A DNA stretch of 18,487 nt from Desulfobacterales bacterium (GCA_018224315.1 JAGTVF010000319.1:1-18487); one strand, 5' to 3'. Numbered from the stretch's first letter, positions 1 to 6,933 are shown. Numbers and translations: made by a program. Notes: generated by a model from the letters alone, not told the origin.

Positions 1-230
1 ATCAGGTAAAACACCTGGGTTTTATCAATATACCGGCTGTAGGCCAAAGAATGCAGGATACGGTCCACATCCACGGCAAAGGGCTGCCGGTAATCGGTTT
101 CCAGCTGTTTTTCCGGCCGTCTGCGAAGCCCCCTGGCGCTTTTGGCAGCCCCGGGTGAAAGGCTTTGCTGTTCCCGGTCGTCGAGCATCGCGGTCAACTC
201 TTGCAGGGCGGGAAGCTCAGATCTCTGCAT
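1..230 (-). CDS. dGTPase-like HD-domain protein, N-terminal fragment
   Basis: Partial gene running off the left edge; 76 residues are visible. The ATG at 230 lies inside the end of the ATP-grasp gene (14-nt overlap), with GGAGG about 12 nt upstream, which suggests translational coupling. Residues 48-76 read RQPFAVDVDRILHS, then YSRYIDKTQVFYLI. This matches the N-terminal signature of deoxyguanosine triphosphate triphosphohydrolase-like proteins (R-x-P-F-x-x-D-x-x-R-I-L-H-S followed by K-T-Q-V-F), which comes just before the first HD-domain metal ligand. These enzymes hydrolyse dNTPs to deoxynucleoside and triphosphate, or act on related nucleotides. The HD motif itself is outside the window, so substrate and activity cannot be judged. 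It is the last visible gene of the rpoH-led operon. Confidence 0.7.
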   Translation of the reverse strand, partial: MQRSELPALQELTAMLDDREQQSLSPGAAKSARGLRRRPEKQLETDYRQPFAVDVDRILHSLAYSRYIDKTQVFYL

Positions 231-1023
231 TGGCGATCTTTTCCTCCATGATCCTGTAATAATCCATGCCGGCTGCGGCAAAGCCGGCTTTGCCGTATTT
301 CATATTGGCTTCAAGGACATATAACCTGTTGTCTGTCATGCAAATATCAATGCCCACATCATCCCACCCGCAACAGCGGGCCGTATGCAGGGCCAGATCA
401 AGGGCGGATTCAGGCACGGGATCCAGGCTGATTTTGCCGCCACAGCCCAAATTGGTCCGAAATTCGCCCTGCGCGGCAATGCGCCAGTAAGCATGGGCAA
501 TTTTATCGCCGATGACCACCACCCGGATATCGCGGTCAATGGGCAGATATTCCTGGATATAAGCGGGGTTGGTCGACTCGCAGTAAGCATCCAGGTCATC
601 GCGGCCGGCAATCAGAAACACGCCCCGGCCCAGGGCCGAACCCCTGGGAATTTTGCCCACAAAGGGAAACCCGAAATACGACAGGATTTTTTCCTGCAGG
701 CGCCTGCCGTAAAATGTGCGGGTTCTGGGCCGGGGCAAATCAAGGATTTCAAACAGGGCGCTTTGCTTGATCTTGTCCTGAACAAACCGATAAGTATGCA
801 CGCTCGGGAAAATGGGTTTTCCGGCAGCTGCGAGCAAATCGGCATAAAAAGTGGAAGGGTAATATATTTTCGGGGCATCCCGGATCAGGTCCGCCTCATC
901 CGGGGGATAATCGGAAAAATTGGGCCGCACTCCCAGACAGGTCACGTTGGAACAGGACCGCAGGTGAAGTTCAAGGCAGACGGCCTTTGAAAAAGTCGCC
1001 ATGGATGCCCCGCCCCCGTGCAT
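217..1023 (-). CDS. RimK-like ATP-grasp protein
   Basis: A 268-residue ATP-grasp-fold protein, probably a carboxylate-amine ligase of unknown substrate. Visible motifs are the ATP-binding lysine in FPFVGKIPRG (K124) with the glycine-rich loop GSALGRG (128-134), the segment DRDIRVVVIG (163-172), RTNLGCGGK resembling the RimK R-x-N-x-x-x-G-G element, and the metal-binding end VGIDI...LEANMKYG (223-244) with D226, E238 and N240. The chosen start overlaps the upstream lolB-like stop as TGATG. An alternative ATG at 1002 gives MATFSKAV and has a G-rich stretch upstream; a longer frame to 1095 would run deep into lolB and is unlikely. RimK relatives add glutamate to proteins or build small peptides, but nothing here identifies the substrate. 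The neighbours are envelope lipoproteins and an HD phosphohydrolase. Confidence 0.8.
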   Translation of the reverse strand: MHGGGASMATFSKAVCLELHLRSCSNVTCLGVRPNFSDYPPDEADLIRDAPKIYYPSTFYADLLAAAGKPIFPSVHTYRFVQDKIKQSALFEILDLPRPRTRTFYGRRLQEKILSYFGFPFVGKIPRGSALGRGVFLIAGRDDLDAYCESTNPAYIQEYLPIDRDIRVVVIGDKIAHAYWRIAAQGEFRTNLGCGGKISLDPVPESALDLALHTARCCGWDDVGIDICMTDNRLYVLEANMKYGKAGFAAAGMDYYRIMEEKIANAEI

Positions 1024-1802
1024 CAAGGCTGGGCATCCGCATTTGCGGGCAATTCCGGGGAAAACGCCCGGGCCGGCACGGCTGCATCCGCCCACAGACG
1101 CTCCACGCTCAGCTGCAGGCGGTGGCCCTTTTCATCGGAAACTTCCAGTTCCAATGGCATATTCCGGCCCTTTTTTGACGACACGGCATGAATGACCACC
1201 CGGTAAGCAACTCCCTGCCAGTTCAGCATTTCCATTTCCCGGACCCTCACAGGCTTTGTTGAAAACCAGATGCGCTGCACTGTTCCGGAAAAGCGTTTTT
1301 TGAGCACCAGCATGGGTTCACCGGAAAGCGTTTGATAGGCGGCAGCCGTGTCATGATCCGACACAGGCACCCCGCCGCCAAGCAGCAGGGCAAGATCGGC
1401 CACGTCAATATCCACCCCGGCAAGCAGGTCCAGGCTTCGCCGCCCGGTATCCCTGCGCCGGATTTCCCCGTCTTCTGTAAAATGAAAGGAGCAAAGGTCC
1501 GGGCCGCAGATTACCTTGGCAAAGGGTGTGCCGGCAAGCCCCATGGCCTCCACCCGGAAACGCCCTCCCGGCGCGCCCATCCATGCCGCCCGCACGTTCC
1601 ATGAACCGCTGTCATCGGCCACCCGAATGCGGCCGATGGCCTTGTACGGGGTCATTGCCGCATTTGTTTTTTCAAGGCGGGCAAGCAGAGACTCGGCTTC
1701 TGCGCCTTCCATCCGGGAAACAGCAGACGGCGGCGGTTTTTCCACAGAAGCACAGGCCGAGATCAGCAGGATCAAAAACAGCGCAAGCAAACGGCCCTTC
1801 AA
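1023..1802 (-). CDS. LolB-like outer-membrane lipoprotein
   Basis: A 259-residue lipoprotein. It has a short basic and hydrophobic signal followed by the lipobox LISAC (Cys17), so it should be lipidated and exported. The body is beta-rich (IGRIRVADDSGSWNVRAAW, FRVEAMGLAGTPFAKVI), as expected for the LolB/LolA-like half-barrel or related DUF4292 lipoproteins that accept lipoproteins at the outer membrane. The start codon is TTG at 1802. It is supported by AGGAGG 7 nt upstream and by overlap with the stop of the TPR gene (TTGA). LolB assignment rests on fold-like features and genomic setting; sequence similarity to the E. coli protein cannot be scored here. The placement after a TPR lipoprotein gene is common for lolB homologues. 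Confidence 0.7.
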   Translation of the reverse strand: MKGRLLALFLILLISACASVEKPPPSAVSRMEGAEAESLLARLEKTNAAMTPYKAIGRIRVADDSGSWNVRAAWMGAPGGRFRVEAMGLAGTPFAKVICGPDLCSFHFTEDGEIRRRDTGRRSLDLLAGVDIDVADLALLLGGGVPVSDHDTAAAYQTLSGEPMLVLKKRFSGTVQRIWFSTKPVRVREMEMLNWQGVAYRVVIHAVSSKKGRNMPLELEVSDEKGHRLQLSVERLWADAAVPARAFSPELPANADAQP

Positions 1803-3613
1803 GGCGACACCTCCTGCTGCTGCCGGAGTGCATCGATTTTTTCCTTTACGGCACCCGCATCTTCAGAGCCGTTTTCCAAAGCCTTTTTATAATATTCCAG
1901 GGCTTGGCCGGGCTGATCGGTTTTGCGGTAGATATCGCCCAGGTGCTCGAAGATAATGGGATCATCGCCGATTTTTTCAACAGCTTCTTCCAGATACTTG
2001 CGGGCCTTTTGATAATCGCCCTGCCGGTAATAGACCCATCCCATGGAATCCAGAATGTGGCCGCTTTCCGGCTCCAGTTCCAGAGCCCGGCGGATCAGAG
2101 ACTCGGCCTCATCGAGATGGATGTTTTGATCGGCATAGGTGTATCCGAGATAGTTCAGGGCGTCTGCGTTTTCCGGATCCTTTTCGATGACTTGTTTCAT
2201 CTTTTCAATTGCAGCGTCAACATCGCCCATCTTTTCGTAGAGCACCCCGAGTTCATAGAGCAATTCAGTGCTCCCGGGATTAATGGAAAGCCCCTGCTGC
2301 AAAAGCGATTCAGCCTGCCGGTAATGCTTCTGCTCCTGATAAAATGCGCTCAGATACGGAATCAGAGTTGCCTTTCCGGCGGTGTCGCTTTTTTCCATGG
2401 CGGATTCCAGCAGCCCGACCGCCTTGCCGGTCTTGGACTCCCGGTTGTAAATAATGGCCTGGTGGATCATGGCATCAATGTAAAAATCGCTTTCAGTGGC
2501 CACCTGCTGAAAATGGTCCATGGCAGGACCTGTTTTGTCGGAGAGGTAAAGGGCTGCGCCGGCCAGATAATGCAGAGCGGAATTCTGCCGGTCATGTTCC
2601 AAAATGCCTGACAGGGCGATTATGGCGTCATCGTAGCGCTGCCGGCCCAGCATCCCGGTAACTACCTTGATCACATCCGAATCAGGCCCGGCGCTTCCTG
2701 CGAGATCTTCCCAGATTGCGCGGGCCTTATTCACCCGGCCCTGTTTTTTGTAAAAAACCCCGAGTTCAAGGGCTGCGGCCGCATTGCGCGGATCGCGTTC
2801 AAGGATGGCCTGATACTGGGAAACCACCTTGGCGTCTTTGCCCTGTCGCCTGTAGATATCAATGAGAGCGGCTCGCGGCTCCATTAGATCCGGTTCAATG
2901 GAAAGGCTCCGCTGATAAGCCTCTGCGGCATCCTCTGGCCGGGCCAGTTCGTTTAAGGCCTGGCCCAGATAATAAAACCCCATATAATTTCCCGGAAACC
3001 GCTCCACAAAATCCGCCATCAATTCTGCAGCCCTGTTAAACTGCTCCTGCTGCAGATAAAGCCGGGCCAGAATCAGGGCAATATTTTCCCGTTCCGGCGC
3101 ATTGTCGACAACCTTTTCATAAGCCTGCCGGGCTGCATCCAGTTCTCCGGCATTCTGCCACAGGGAACCGGCAACGATCAGAGCCTCTGTGTTGTCCGGC
3201 TCCTGACCCAGGGCCTCTTTGATCATTTCCAGGGCTTTATCTTTCCGGCCCTGCTTGATGTAGAGCATGGCAAGCTCTTTTTTGACAATCGCCTGATCCG
3301 GGACCTTGTCAACAGCGTCTTTCATAAAGGCCACAGCCTCTTCCAACCGGCCGGAGCGGGCCGCCAGCTGCGCCCGTAAAAAATCATAATAATGGCTGAC
3401 CGGCCGCTGCCGCCCGGCAGCAGGCGAAGTGATGTCATCAGCGGCTTGCGCAGCCGGAGCCAAAGGCCCGGGGTTTCTGCCCGCGCACCCGGCGGTGACG
3501 ACAGCAGCCAAAATCATTAATCCCCCAAACAAAGCAAACGTGCGGATCCCGAGGCGGGGCGCCGGGCTTGCATTCCCGGGCTTTTCATTTGTTATGGCGC
3601 CTGAAAGCCGCAT
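1799..3613 (-). CDS. Large TPR-repeat lipoprotein
   Basis: A 604-residue protein with an N-terminal hydrophobic segment and lipobox VTAGC (Cys43). The mature part is almost entirely tetratricopeptide repeats, from about residue 70 to the end, for example LEEAVAFMKDAVDKVPDQ, PEDAAEAYQRSLSIEPD and PGQALEYYKKALENGSED. TPR lipoproteins act as scaffolds in envelope assembly or secretion; no enzymatic domain is seen. The start is the ATG at 3613, only 4 nt after the sigma-factor stop. The open frame continues upstream to 3943 inside rpoH, but that extension is a shadow with no signal sequence. The end overlaps the TTG start of the LolB-like gene, so the two are translationally coupled. The role may be lipoprotein or outer-membrane assembly by association; this is inference. 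Confidence 0.85.
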   Translation of the reverse strand: MRLSGAITNEKPGNASPAPRLGIRTFALFGGLMILAAVVTAGCAGRNPGPLAPAAQAADDITSPAAGRQRPVSHYYDFLRAQLAARSGRLEEAVAFMKDAVDKVPDQAIVKKELAMLYIKQGRKDKALEMIKEALGQEPDNTEALIVAGSLWQNAGELDAARQAYEKVVDNAPERENIALILARLYLQQEQFNRAAELMADFVERFPGNYMGFYYLGQALNELARPEDAAEAYQRSLSIEPDLMEPRAALIDIYRRQGKDAKVVSQYQAILERDPRNAAAALELGVFYKKQGRVNKARAIWEDLAGSAGPDSDVIKVVTGMLGRQRYDDAIIALSGILEHDRQNSALHYLAGAALYLSDKTGPAMDHFQQVATESDFYIDAMIHQAIIYNRESKTGKAVGLLESAMEKSDTAGKATLIPYLSAFYQEQKHYRQAESLLQQGLSINPGSTELLYELGVLYEKMGDVDAAIEKMKQVIEKDPENADALNYLGYTYADQNIHLDEAESLIRRALELEPESGHILDSMGWVYYRQGDYQKARKYLEEAVEKIGDDPIIFEHLGDIYRKTDQPGQALEYYKKALENGSEDAGAVKEKIDALRQQQEVSP

Positions 3614-3617
3614 GATG

Positions 3618-4622
3618 TTACTCGTTTTCCTCGGGATGTTCATAGGCGGCGAAGTCCGGAATCTCCTTTTCGAAAAACACCCGCATTTTCTTGACAATAT
3701 TTTTTTCCAGCTGCCGCACCCGCTCCCGGGAAATCTGGTACTTGTCCCCGATGTCCTGAAGGGTATCGGGCGTATCGGTGAATATGCGCCGTTGAAAAAT
3801 ATCGAGTTCCCGCTCTGAAAGCTGCTTCTTAAAATCCCCAAGCTTTTCGCGCAGCAGGGACTCGACTTCCTTGCGGGCCACCTGGGATTCAACGGACTCG
3901 GTATCCGAACTGAAAAAATCACCCCGCTCGGTATCCGAGTCATCCTTTAAAGGCTCGTCCAAAGACACGTCCCAGCCGTCGAGGCGCAGATCCATGTCCC
4001 GCACTTCCTGCTCGGAGACGCCCAGCCGGCTGGAAAGCAGCTTTGTCTCCGGGGCAAAACCCTGCTCCACAAGTTTCTGTTTTTCCTTTTTGAGCTTAAA
4101 AAACAGCTTGCGCTGGCCCTGGGTGGTGCCGATTTTAACCAGGCGCCAGTTGTCCATGATGAATTTCAGAATATAGGCCTTGATCCAGAAGGCCGCGTAA
4201 TAGGAAAATTTGACATTCTTGTAGGGATCAAACTTCTGCACCGCATGCATCAGGCCGATATTGCCCTCCTGGATCAAATCCATCAGATTCTGCATCCAGG
4301 TGCGCTGAAACTCCATGGCAATCTTGACCACCAGCCGAAGATTGGATGTGGCCAGTATATAGGCCGCGTCCGGATCCCCTTCCTCCTGCAGGCGCCGGCC
4401 GAGTTCAACCTCCTGTTCCCGGGTCAGCAGGGGATACCGGCTGATCTCGGAGAGATACCGCTGGAGCGGGTCGTAGGGGACCAGCTGGCCCTGCTCGCCG
4501 GGCAAAGACACGGCCTGTTTCAGCTTCCGGGTGGTTGCTGAATCGCTGCTGCCGTCCGTGTCACTGCCAGCCGGGTCGTTTCCCGGATTTTCAATCGGAT
4601 CGGTTGGATTCTGTTTGCTCAT
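3618..4622 (-). CDS. rpoH: RNA polymerase sigma-32-type factor (RpoH-like)
   Basis: A 334-residue sigma-70 family protein. After an acidic, low-complexity N-terminus (1-45) come region 1.2 (DPLQRYLSEISRYPLLT, 51-67), region 2 (LRLVVKIAMEF, then DLIQEGNIGLMHAVQKFDP, 95-133, and KFSYYAAFWIKAYI), an RpoH-box-like QRKLFFKLKK (170-179), and region 4 with the helix-turn-helix LQDIGDKYQISRERVRQLE. The QRKLFF element marks heat-shock sigma-32 proteins, which direct RNA polymerase to chaperone and protease genes. Size is slightly above the usual 285-300 residues because of the N-terminal tail and an acidic insert (DDSDTERGDFFSSDTESVE) between regions 3 and 4. It is the first gene of the minus-strand operon. 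Assignment to RpoH rather than another alternative sigma is likely but not certain. Confidence 0.85.
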   Translation of the reverse strand: MSKQNPTDPIENPGNDPAGSDTDGSSDSATTRKLKQAVSLPGEQGQLVPYDPLQRYLSEISRYPLLTREQEVELGRRLQEEGDPDAAYILATSNLRLVVKIAMEFQRTWMQNLMDLIQEGNIGLMHAVQKFDPYKNVKFSYYAAFWIKAYILKFIMDNWRLVKIGTTQGQRKLFFKLKKEKQKLVEQGFAPETKLLSSRLGVSEQEVRDMDLRLDGWDVSLDEPLKDDSDTERGDFFSSDTESVESQVARKEVESLLREKLGDFKKQLSERELDIFQRRIFTDTPDTLQDIGDKYQISRERVRQLEKNIVKKMRVFFEKEIPDFAAYEHPEENE

Positions 4623-4697
4623 AGCCTTGGATTATCGTCTTTATTTTTGCCTGGCGCCGATGAATGCAGCAATTGTCGTTTTTTCCATTAAACCCAT

Positions 4698-4726
4698 AAA
4701 ATAAGTTCTTTTGCGCAATGTCTCAA
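4698..4726 (-). promoter_or_regulatory. Putative sigma-70 promoter of the rpoH operon
   Basis: On the minus strand, TTGAGA (4726-4721) and TATTTT (4703-4698) are separated by 17 nt, placing a transcription start near 4691, about 70 nt before the rpoH ATG. The match is 5/6 for the -35 box and 4/6 for the -10 box. This is a pattern match only. Confidence 0.45.
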
Positions 4727-4885
4727 CCTTGATGCTCTCACAAAGTCTGATCCTGGATGACGCCGGCGCAGAATTGCCCTTTTTATATGGACAAAAGCCT
4801 TGTTCAGTGGTAGAGAAAACTTTTTGGTCTTGGGGTTGTCTGCCTGCAAAACAAACAACAAAACAAAAAAGATCCAAGGGTATGC

Positions 4886-4962
4886 GCGCCTGTAGCTCAG
4901 CCGGACAGAGCAACGGACTTCTAATCCGTAGGCCGCAGGTTCGAATCCTGCCAGGCGCGCCA
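4886..4962 (+). tRNA. tRNA-Arg (anticodon UCU)
   Basis: A complete cloverleaf can be folded by eye. The acceptor stem is GCGCCTG (4886-4892) with CAGGCGC (4952-4958). The D stem is GCTC/GAGC (4895-4898, 4908-4911). The anticodon stem is ACGGA/TCCGT (4913-4917, 4925-4929) around loop CTTCTAA, giving anticodon TCT at 4920-4922. The T stem is GCAGG/CCTGC with loop TTCGAAT. Discriminator G4959 and an encoded CCA (4960-4962) follow. It reads AGA and AGG codons. It stands alone between the rpoH operon and a methyltransferase gene; I saw no convincing promoter or strong terminator of its own, only a short T run just after the CCA. Confidence 0.95.
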
Positions 4963-4990
4963 GTTTTTGCCAAGCCCTGCCCCTGTGTTT

Positions 4991-5608
4991 TCAGGATTCA
5001 TTTCGGGCGTGAATCAGGGTCCAGTATCCCAGCAGGTTAACCGGACAGGTTTCCACAACCTGGAGCGGGTTTTGTTCAAGAAACGCCTCCAGTGAAAACC
5101 GGGGACGGAATCCAAGCAGGCCTTTGAAGGGGAGCATAACCGTTTCCACCATCCTGGGAACCAGGTGATGGTTGCTGAAATGATTGACCACGAAAATATC
5201 GCCCCCGGGCTTGCATACCCGCCGGATTTCCTCCATCATTTTTCCGGGCTCGGGAACCACGGTCACCACGTACATCACAGCCACACTGTCAAAACTATTG
5301 TCGCCAAAACTCATGCACTGGGCGTCCATCAGAGACAGGTTGCAGCTGCCGCCGGAACCGCCGTTTGTGTAGTTTCTGGCCTGCCACAGCATATGCGGTG
5401 AAATATCAATGCCCACAACCGATACATCCCGGGGATAAAGGGGCAGGGAAAGCCCGGTGCCCACACCCACTTCCAAAATCCGCTGGCCCGGGGCAAAATC
5501 CATTTTTTCAATAAGCGCCCGGCGGCCGTGTTCAAAAACTTTTCCGAAAATCCGGTCATAACTTCCGGCATAGCGCTTATATGCCTTTATAATTGACTGA
5601 TCATCCAT
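4991..5608 (-). CDS. Class I SAM-dependent methyltransferase
   Basis: A 205-residue Rossmann-fold methyltransferase. Motif I is RILEVGVGTGLSLPL (43-57), followed by the acidic end of beta-2 in VVGIDIS, an aromatic/acidic motif around DNSFDSVAVMYVVTVVPEP, and the post-motif RVCKPGGDIFVVNHF. The N-terminal AYKRYAGSYDRIFGKVFEHGR resembles the start of PmtA-type phosphatidylethanolamine N-methyltransferases and UbiE-like enzymes, so a lipid or quinone substrate is possible but unproven. The start at 5608 is chosen because TGGAG lies 9 nt upstream; the frame extends to 5674 without a ribosome site. The gene is transcribed away from the crotonase gene. A GATAAT element at 5721-5716 on the minus strand could be part of its promoter, but its -35 box is poor. 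Confidence 0.8.
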   Translation of the reverse strand: MDDQSIIKAYKRYAGSYDRIFGKVFEHGRRALIEKMDFAPGQRILEVGVGTGLSLPLYPRDVSVVGIDISPHMLWQARNYTNGGSGGSCNLSLMDAQCMSFGDNSFDSVAVMYVVTVVPEPGKMMEEIRRVCKPGGDIFVVNHFSNHHLVPRMVETVMLPFKGLLGFRPRFSLEAFLEQNPLQVVETCPVNLLGYWTLIHARNES

Positions 5609-5663
5609 ATTGTTCAACTCCAGGGGCTTTCTTTTCCGGCAGCGCAGAGCACGGCTGCCGCAT

Positions 5664-5692
5664 TTGACAAACAAAACAAATTCATTTATTTA
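5664..5692 (+). promoter_or_regulatory. Putative promoter for the crotonase gene
   Basis: A perfect TTGACA (5664-5669) is followed after 17 nt by TATTTA (5687-5692), in an AT-rich stretch about 100 nt upstream of the crotonase ATG. The -10 box is weak, so the exact start is uncertain. Confidence 0.4.
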
Positions 5693-5791
5693 ACTTTGGA
5701 TATGAAGGTTATTTAATTATCAGAGATCCGCCCGGTTTGAAAGTGTTTTCTGCTTTCGCCCCCTTTAACCCGCTTACATATGGAGGCTGAC

Positions 5792-6583
5792 ATGTCATAT
5801 GAAACCATTGCGGTCGATGTTGCCGATTCCATCGCCACCATCACCATCAACCGCCCCAAATCCTTAAACGCACTCAACGCACAGGTGATCGCTGAAATGC
5901 ACGCAGCCGTTGATGAAATCGCGGCAAACGATGATATCCGTGCGCTTCTGATCACCGGCGCCGGGGACAAAGCCTTTGTGGCCGGCGCCGATATCAGCGA
6001 ACTGGCCAAACTCAACCCGGTCAGCGCCAAACATTTTGCCTCCCGGGGCCATGAACTCATGTTTAAAATCGAAGCCCTGCCCATTGCGGTTATCGCCGTG
6101 GTAAACGGTTTTGCATTGGGAGGCGGCCTGGAACTGGCCCTTTCCTGCGATTTTATTTATGCTGCGGACAACGCCAAAGTGGGACAGCCGGAAATCAATC
6201 TGGGCATTATCCCGGGATTCGGCGGCACCCAGCGTCTGGCCCGGATTGTGGGCAGAAACCTGGCACGGGAAATGATTCTCACGGGCATGATGCTTTCAGC
6301 TGAAGAGGCTGAGAAAAAAGGCATTGTCAACCGGGTTGTACCGGCTGCCGAGCTCATGGAAGCCGCCGGAAAAACAGCCAAAACCATTTCCCAAAAAGGC
6401 CGTTTGTCGGTGCAGGCAACCAAGCAGACCATTGCAAACGGTCTGGATGCGGACCTGGAAACCGGCTGTGAAATTGAAATCAACGCATTTGCATTGTGCC
6501 TGGCCAGCGAAGATGCAAAAGAGGGCACCAGCGCATTTCTGGAAAAGCGCAAGCCCGAATTCCGGGGCAAATTAACCCGGTAA
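5792..6583 (+). CDS. Enoyl-CoA hydratase / crotonase
   Basis: A 263-residue protein of usual length for short-chain enoyl-CoA hydratases, which add water to trans-2-enoyl-CoA in beta-oxidation or butyrate-type metabolism. The oxyanion-hole segments AFVAGADISEL and NGFALGGGLELALSCD are present. Both catalytic glutamates of true hydratases are kept, one in GGGLELA and one in VGQPEINLGIIPGFGGTQRL. This argues for hydration of crotonyl-CoA-like substrates rather than another crotonase-fold reaction. The start at 5792 (MSYETIAV) has GGAGG 5 nt upstream; an in-frame ATG at 5780 contains that ribosome site and is rejected. No other beta-oxidation gene is adjacent. The gene ends 12 bp before the promoter of the next operon. 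Confidence 0.92.
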   Translation: MSYETIAVDVADSIATITINRPKSLNALNAQVIAEMHAAVDEIAANDDIRALLITGAGDKAFVAGADISELAKLNPVSAKHFASRGHELMFKIEALPIAVIAVVNGFALGGGLELALSCDFIYAADNAKVGQPEINLGIIPGFGGTQRLARIVGRNLAREMILTGMMLSAEEAEKKGIVNRVVPAAELMEAAGKTAKTISQKGRLSVQATKQTIANGLDADLETGCEIEINAFALCLASEDAKEGTSAFLEKRKPEFRGKLTR

Positions 6584-6594
6584 CGGTTTTTTTC

Positions 6595-6622
6595 TTGACA
6601 GATCCAGCCGGGACTGTTTAAT
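6595..6622 (+). promoter_or_regulatory. Strong sigma-70-like promoter of the paaK-liv operon leader
   Basis: TTGACA (6595-6600, perfect) and TTTAAT (6617-6622, 5/6) are separated by 16 nt. The predicted transcription start near 6629 leaves a leader of about 305 nt before the PaaK start codon. It sits directly after the crotonase stop, so the operon can be transcribed independently. Confidence 0.6.
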
Positions 6623-6683
6623 GTACGGACATCTGTTTTTTTCGGGATCCATTTTTTCAAAATTTTACAAGGTCGGCCAGCGC

Positions 6684-6761
6684 ATGAGACGAGCACCTGA
6701 GAATGCCGGTTTCGGGAACTTTTTTTTCTTTAAAAAGTCTTCCCATGGACCGGCGCAGTAA
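6684..6761 (+). CDS. Candidate phenylalanine-rich leader peptide
   Basis: A 25-codon reading frame starts at ATG 6684 and stops at TAA 6759-6761. It contains five Phe codons: one at 6711 and four in a row at 6720-6731 (TTT TTT TTC TTT), i.e. the peptide segment GFGNFFFFKK. AAGG lies 11 nt upstream of the ATG, a weak ribosome site. The frame lies in the leader of the paaK-liv operon. The Phe run ends 5 nt before the first arm of the terminator/antiterminator system, and the stop codon is 11 nt after that arm. This is the geometry of pheA- or trp-type attenuation. The alternative is that the T-rich tract is coincidental and the frame is untranslated. Confidence 0.4.
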   Translation: MRRAPENAGFGNFFFFKKSSHGPAQ

Positions 6762-6784
6762 AAAGCCAACCCGACGACGCAAAC

Positions 6785-6826
6785 AAGGCCATGGGAAGAC
6801 GCAAGCAGGTACCCATGGCCTTTTTT
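6785..6826 (+). terminator. Rho-independent terminator 1 (B:C)
   Basis: AAGGCCATGGG (6785-6795) and CCCATGGCCTT (6812-6822) form a perfect 11-bp stem with a 16-nt loop, and a T run continues to 6826. It is the regulated stem in the attenuator model. Confidence 0.65.
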
Positions 6827-6833
6827 CATGCCA

Positions 6834-6865
6834 AAAGGCTGTGGGTTTTCCCGCAGCCTTTTTTT
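6834..6865 (+). terminator. Rho-independent terminator 2 (D:E)
   Basis: AAAGGCTGTGGG (6834-6845), tetraloop TTTT and CCCGCAGCCTTT (6850-6861) form a 12-bp stem with one G-U pair, followed by T to 6865. This is a canonical strong terminator about 70 nt upstream of the PaaK start codon. Leader transcripts must pass it to express the operon, unless there is an unseen promoter after it. Confidence 0.8.
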
Positions 6866-6933
6866 ATGGGCAGGCACTTCGGGCCGGCTCAGCGGCTTGA
6901 TGAAAGAGCACACCACGCACAAGGAGGACAACG

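Larger units (their letters stand above)
6737..6865 (+). promoter_or_regulatory. Attenuator-like chain of mutually exclusive RNA stems
   Basis: Five arms can be read. A is GTCTTCCCATGG (6737-6748). B spans 6785-6800. C is CCCATGGCCTT (6812-6822). D is 6833-6845. E is 6850-6861. A pairs perfectly with CCATGGGAAGAC in B (12 bp, 40-nt loop). B pairs perfectly with C (11 bp, terminator 1). C can pair with D over 13 bp with two G-U wobbles. D pairs with E (12 bp, one wobble, terminator 2). A:B and B:C share 6789-6795, so they exclude each other. If A:B forms, C is free to pair with D, which would also disarm terminator 2. Pairings are read directly from the sequence; regulatory function is inferred. 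Confidence 0.55.

Noticed and set aside
1526..2611. 361-residue plus-strand reading frame
   Set aside because: Antisense to the LolB-like and TPR genes, without a ribosome site or domain.
3614..3943. N-terminal extension of the TPR protein
   Set aside because: It lies wholly inside rpoH in another frame, is rich in Ser/Pro/Arg and lacks a signal; the lipoprotein signal starts at 3613.
4741..4885. Promoter for tRNA-Arg
   Set aside because: Several TTG-like -35 boxes exist, but none has a reasonable -10 box at correct spacing.
4641..4973. 110-residue minus-strand reading frame and a 109-residue plus-strand frame (4711-5040)
   Set aside because: Both run through the tRNA-Arg gene; the GAPGRIRTCGLRIRSPLLCPAE-like translation is a well-known false protein from tRNA sequence.
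6737..6826. c-di-GMP (GEMM-type) riboswitch, suggested by two GACGCAA repeats
   Set aside because: The conserved core order and the tetraloop-receptor stems are not present; only short matches remain.
6703..6900. 65-residue frame in the paaK leader
   Set aside because: It spans both terminator hairpins, has no clear ribosome site and no recognisable domain; the shorter Phe-rich frame fits the geometry better.
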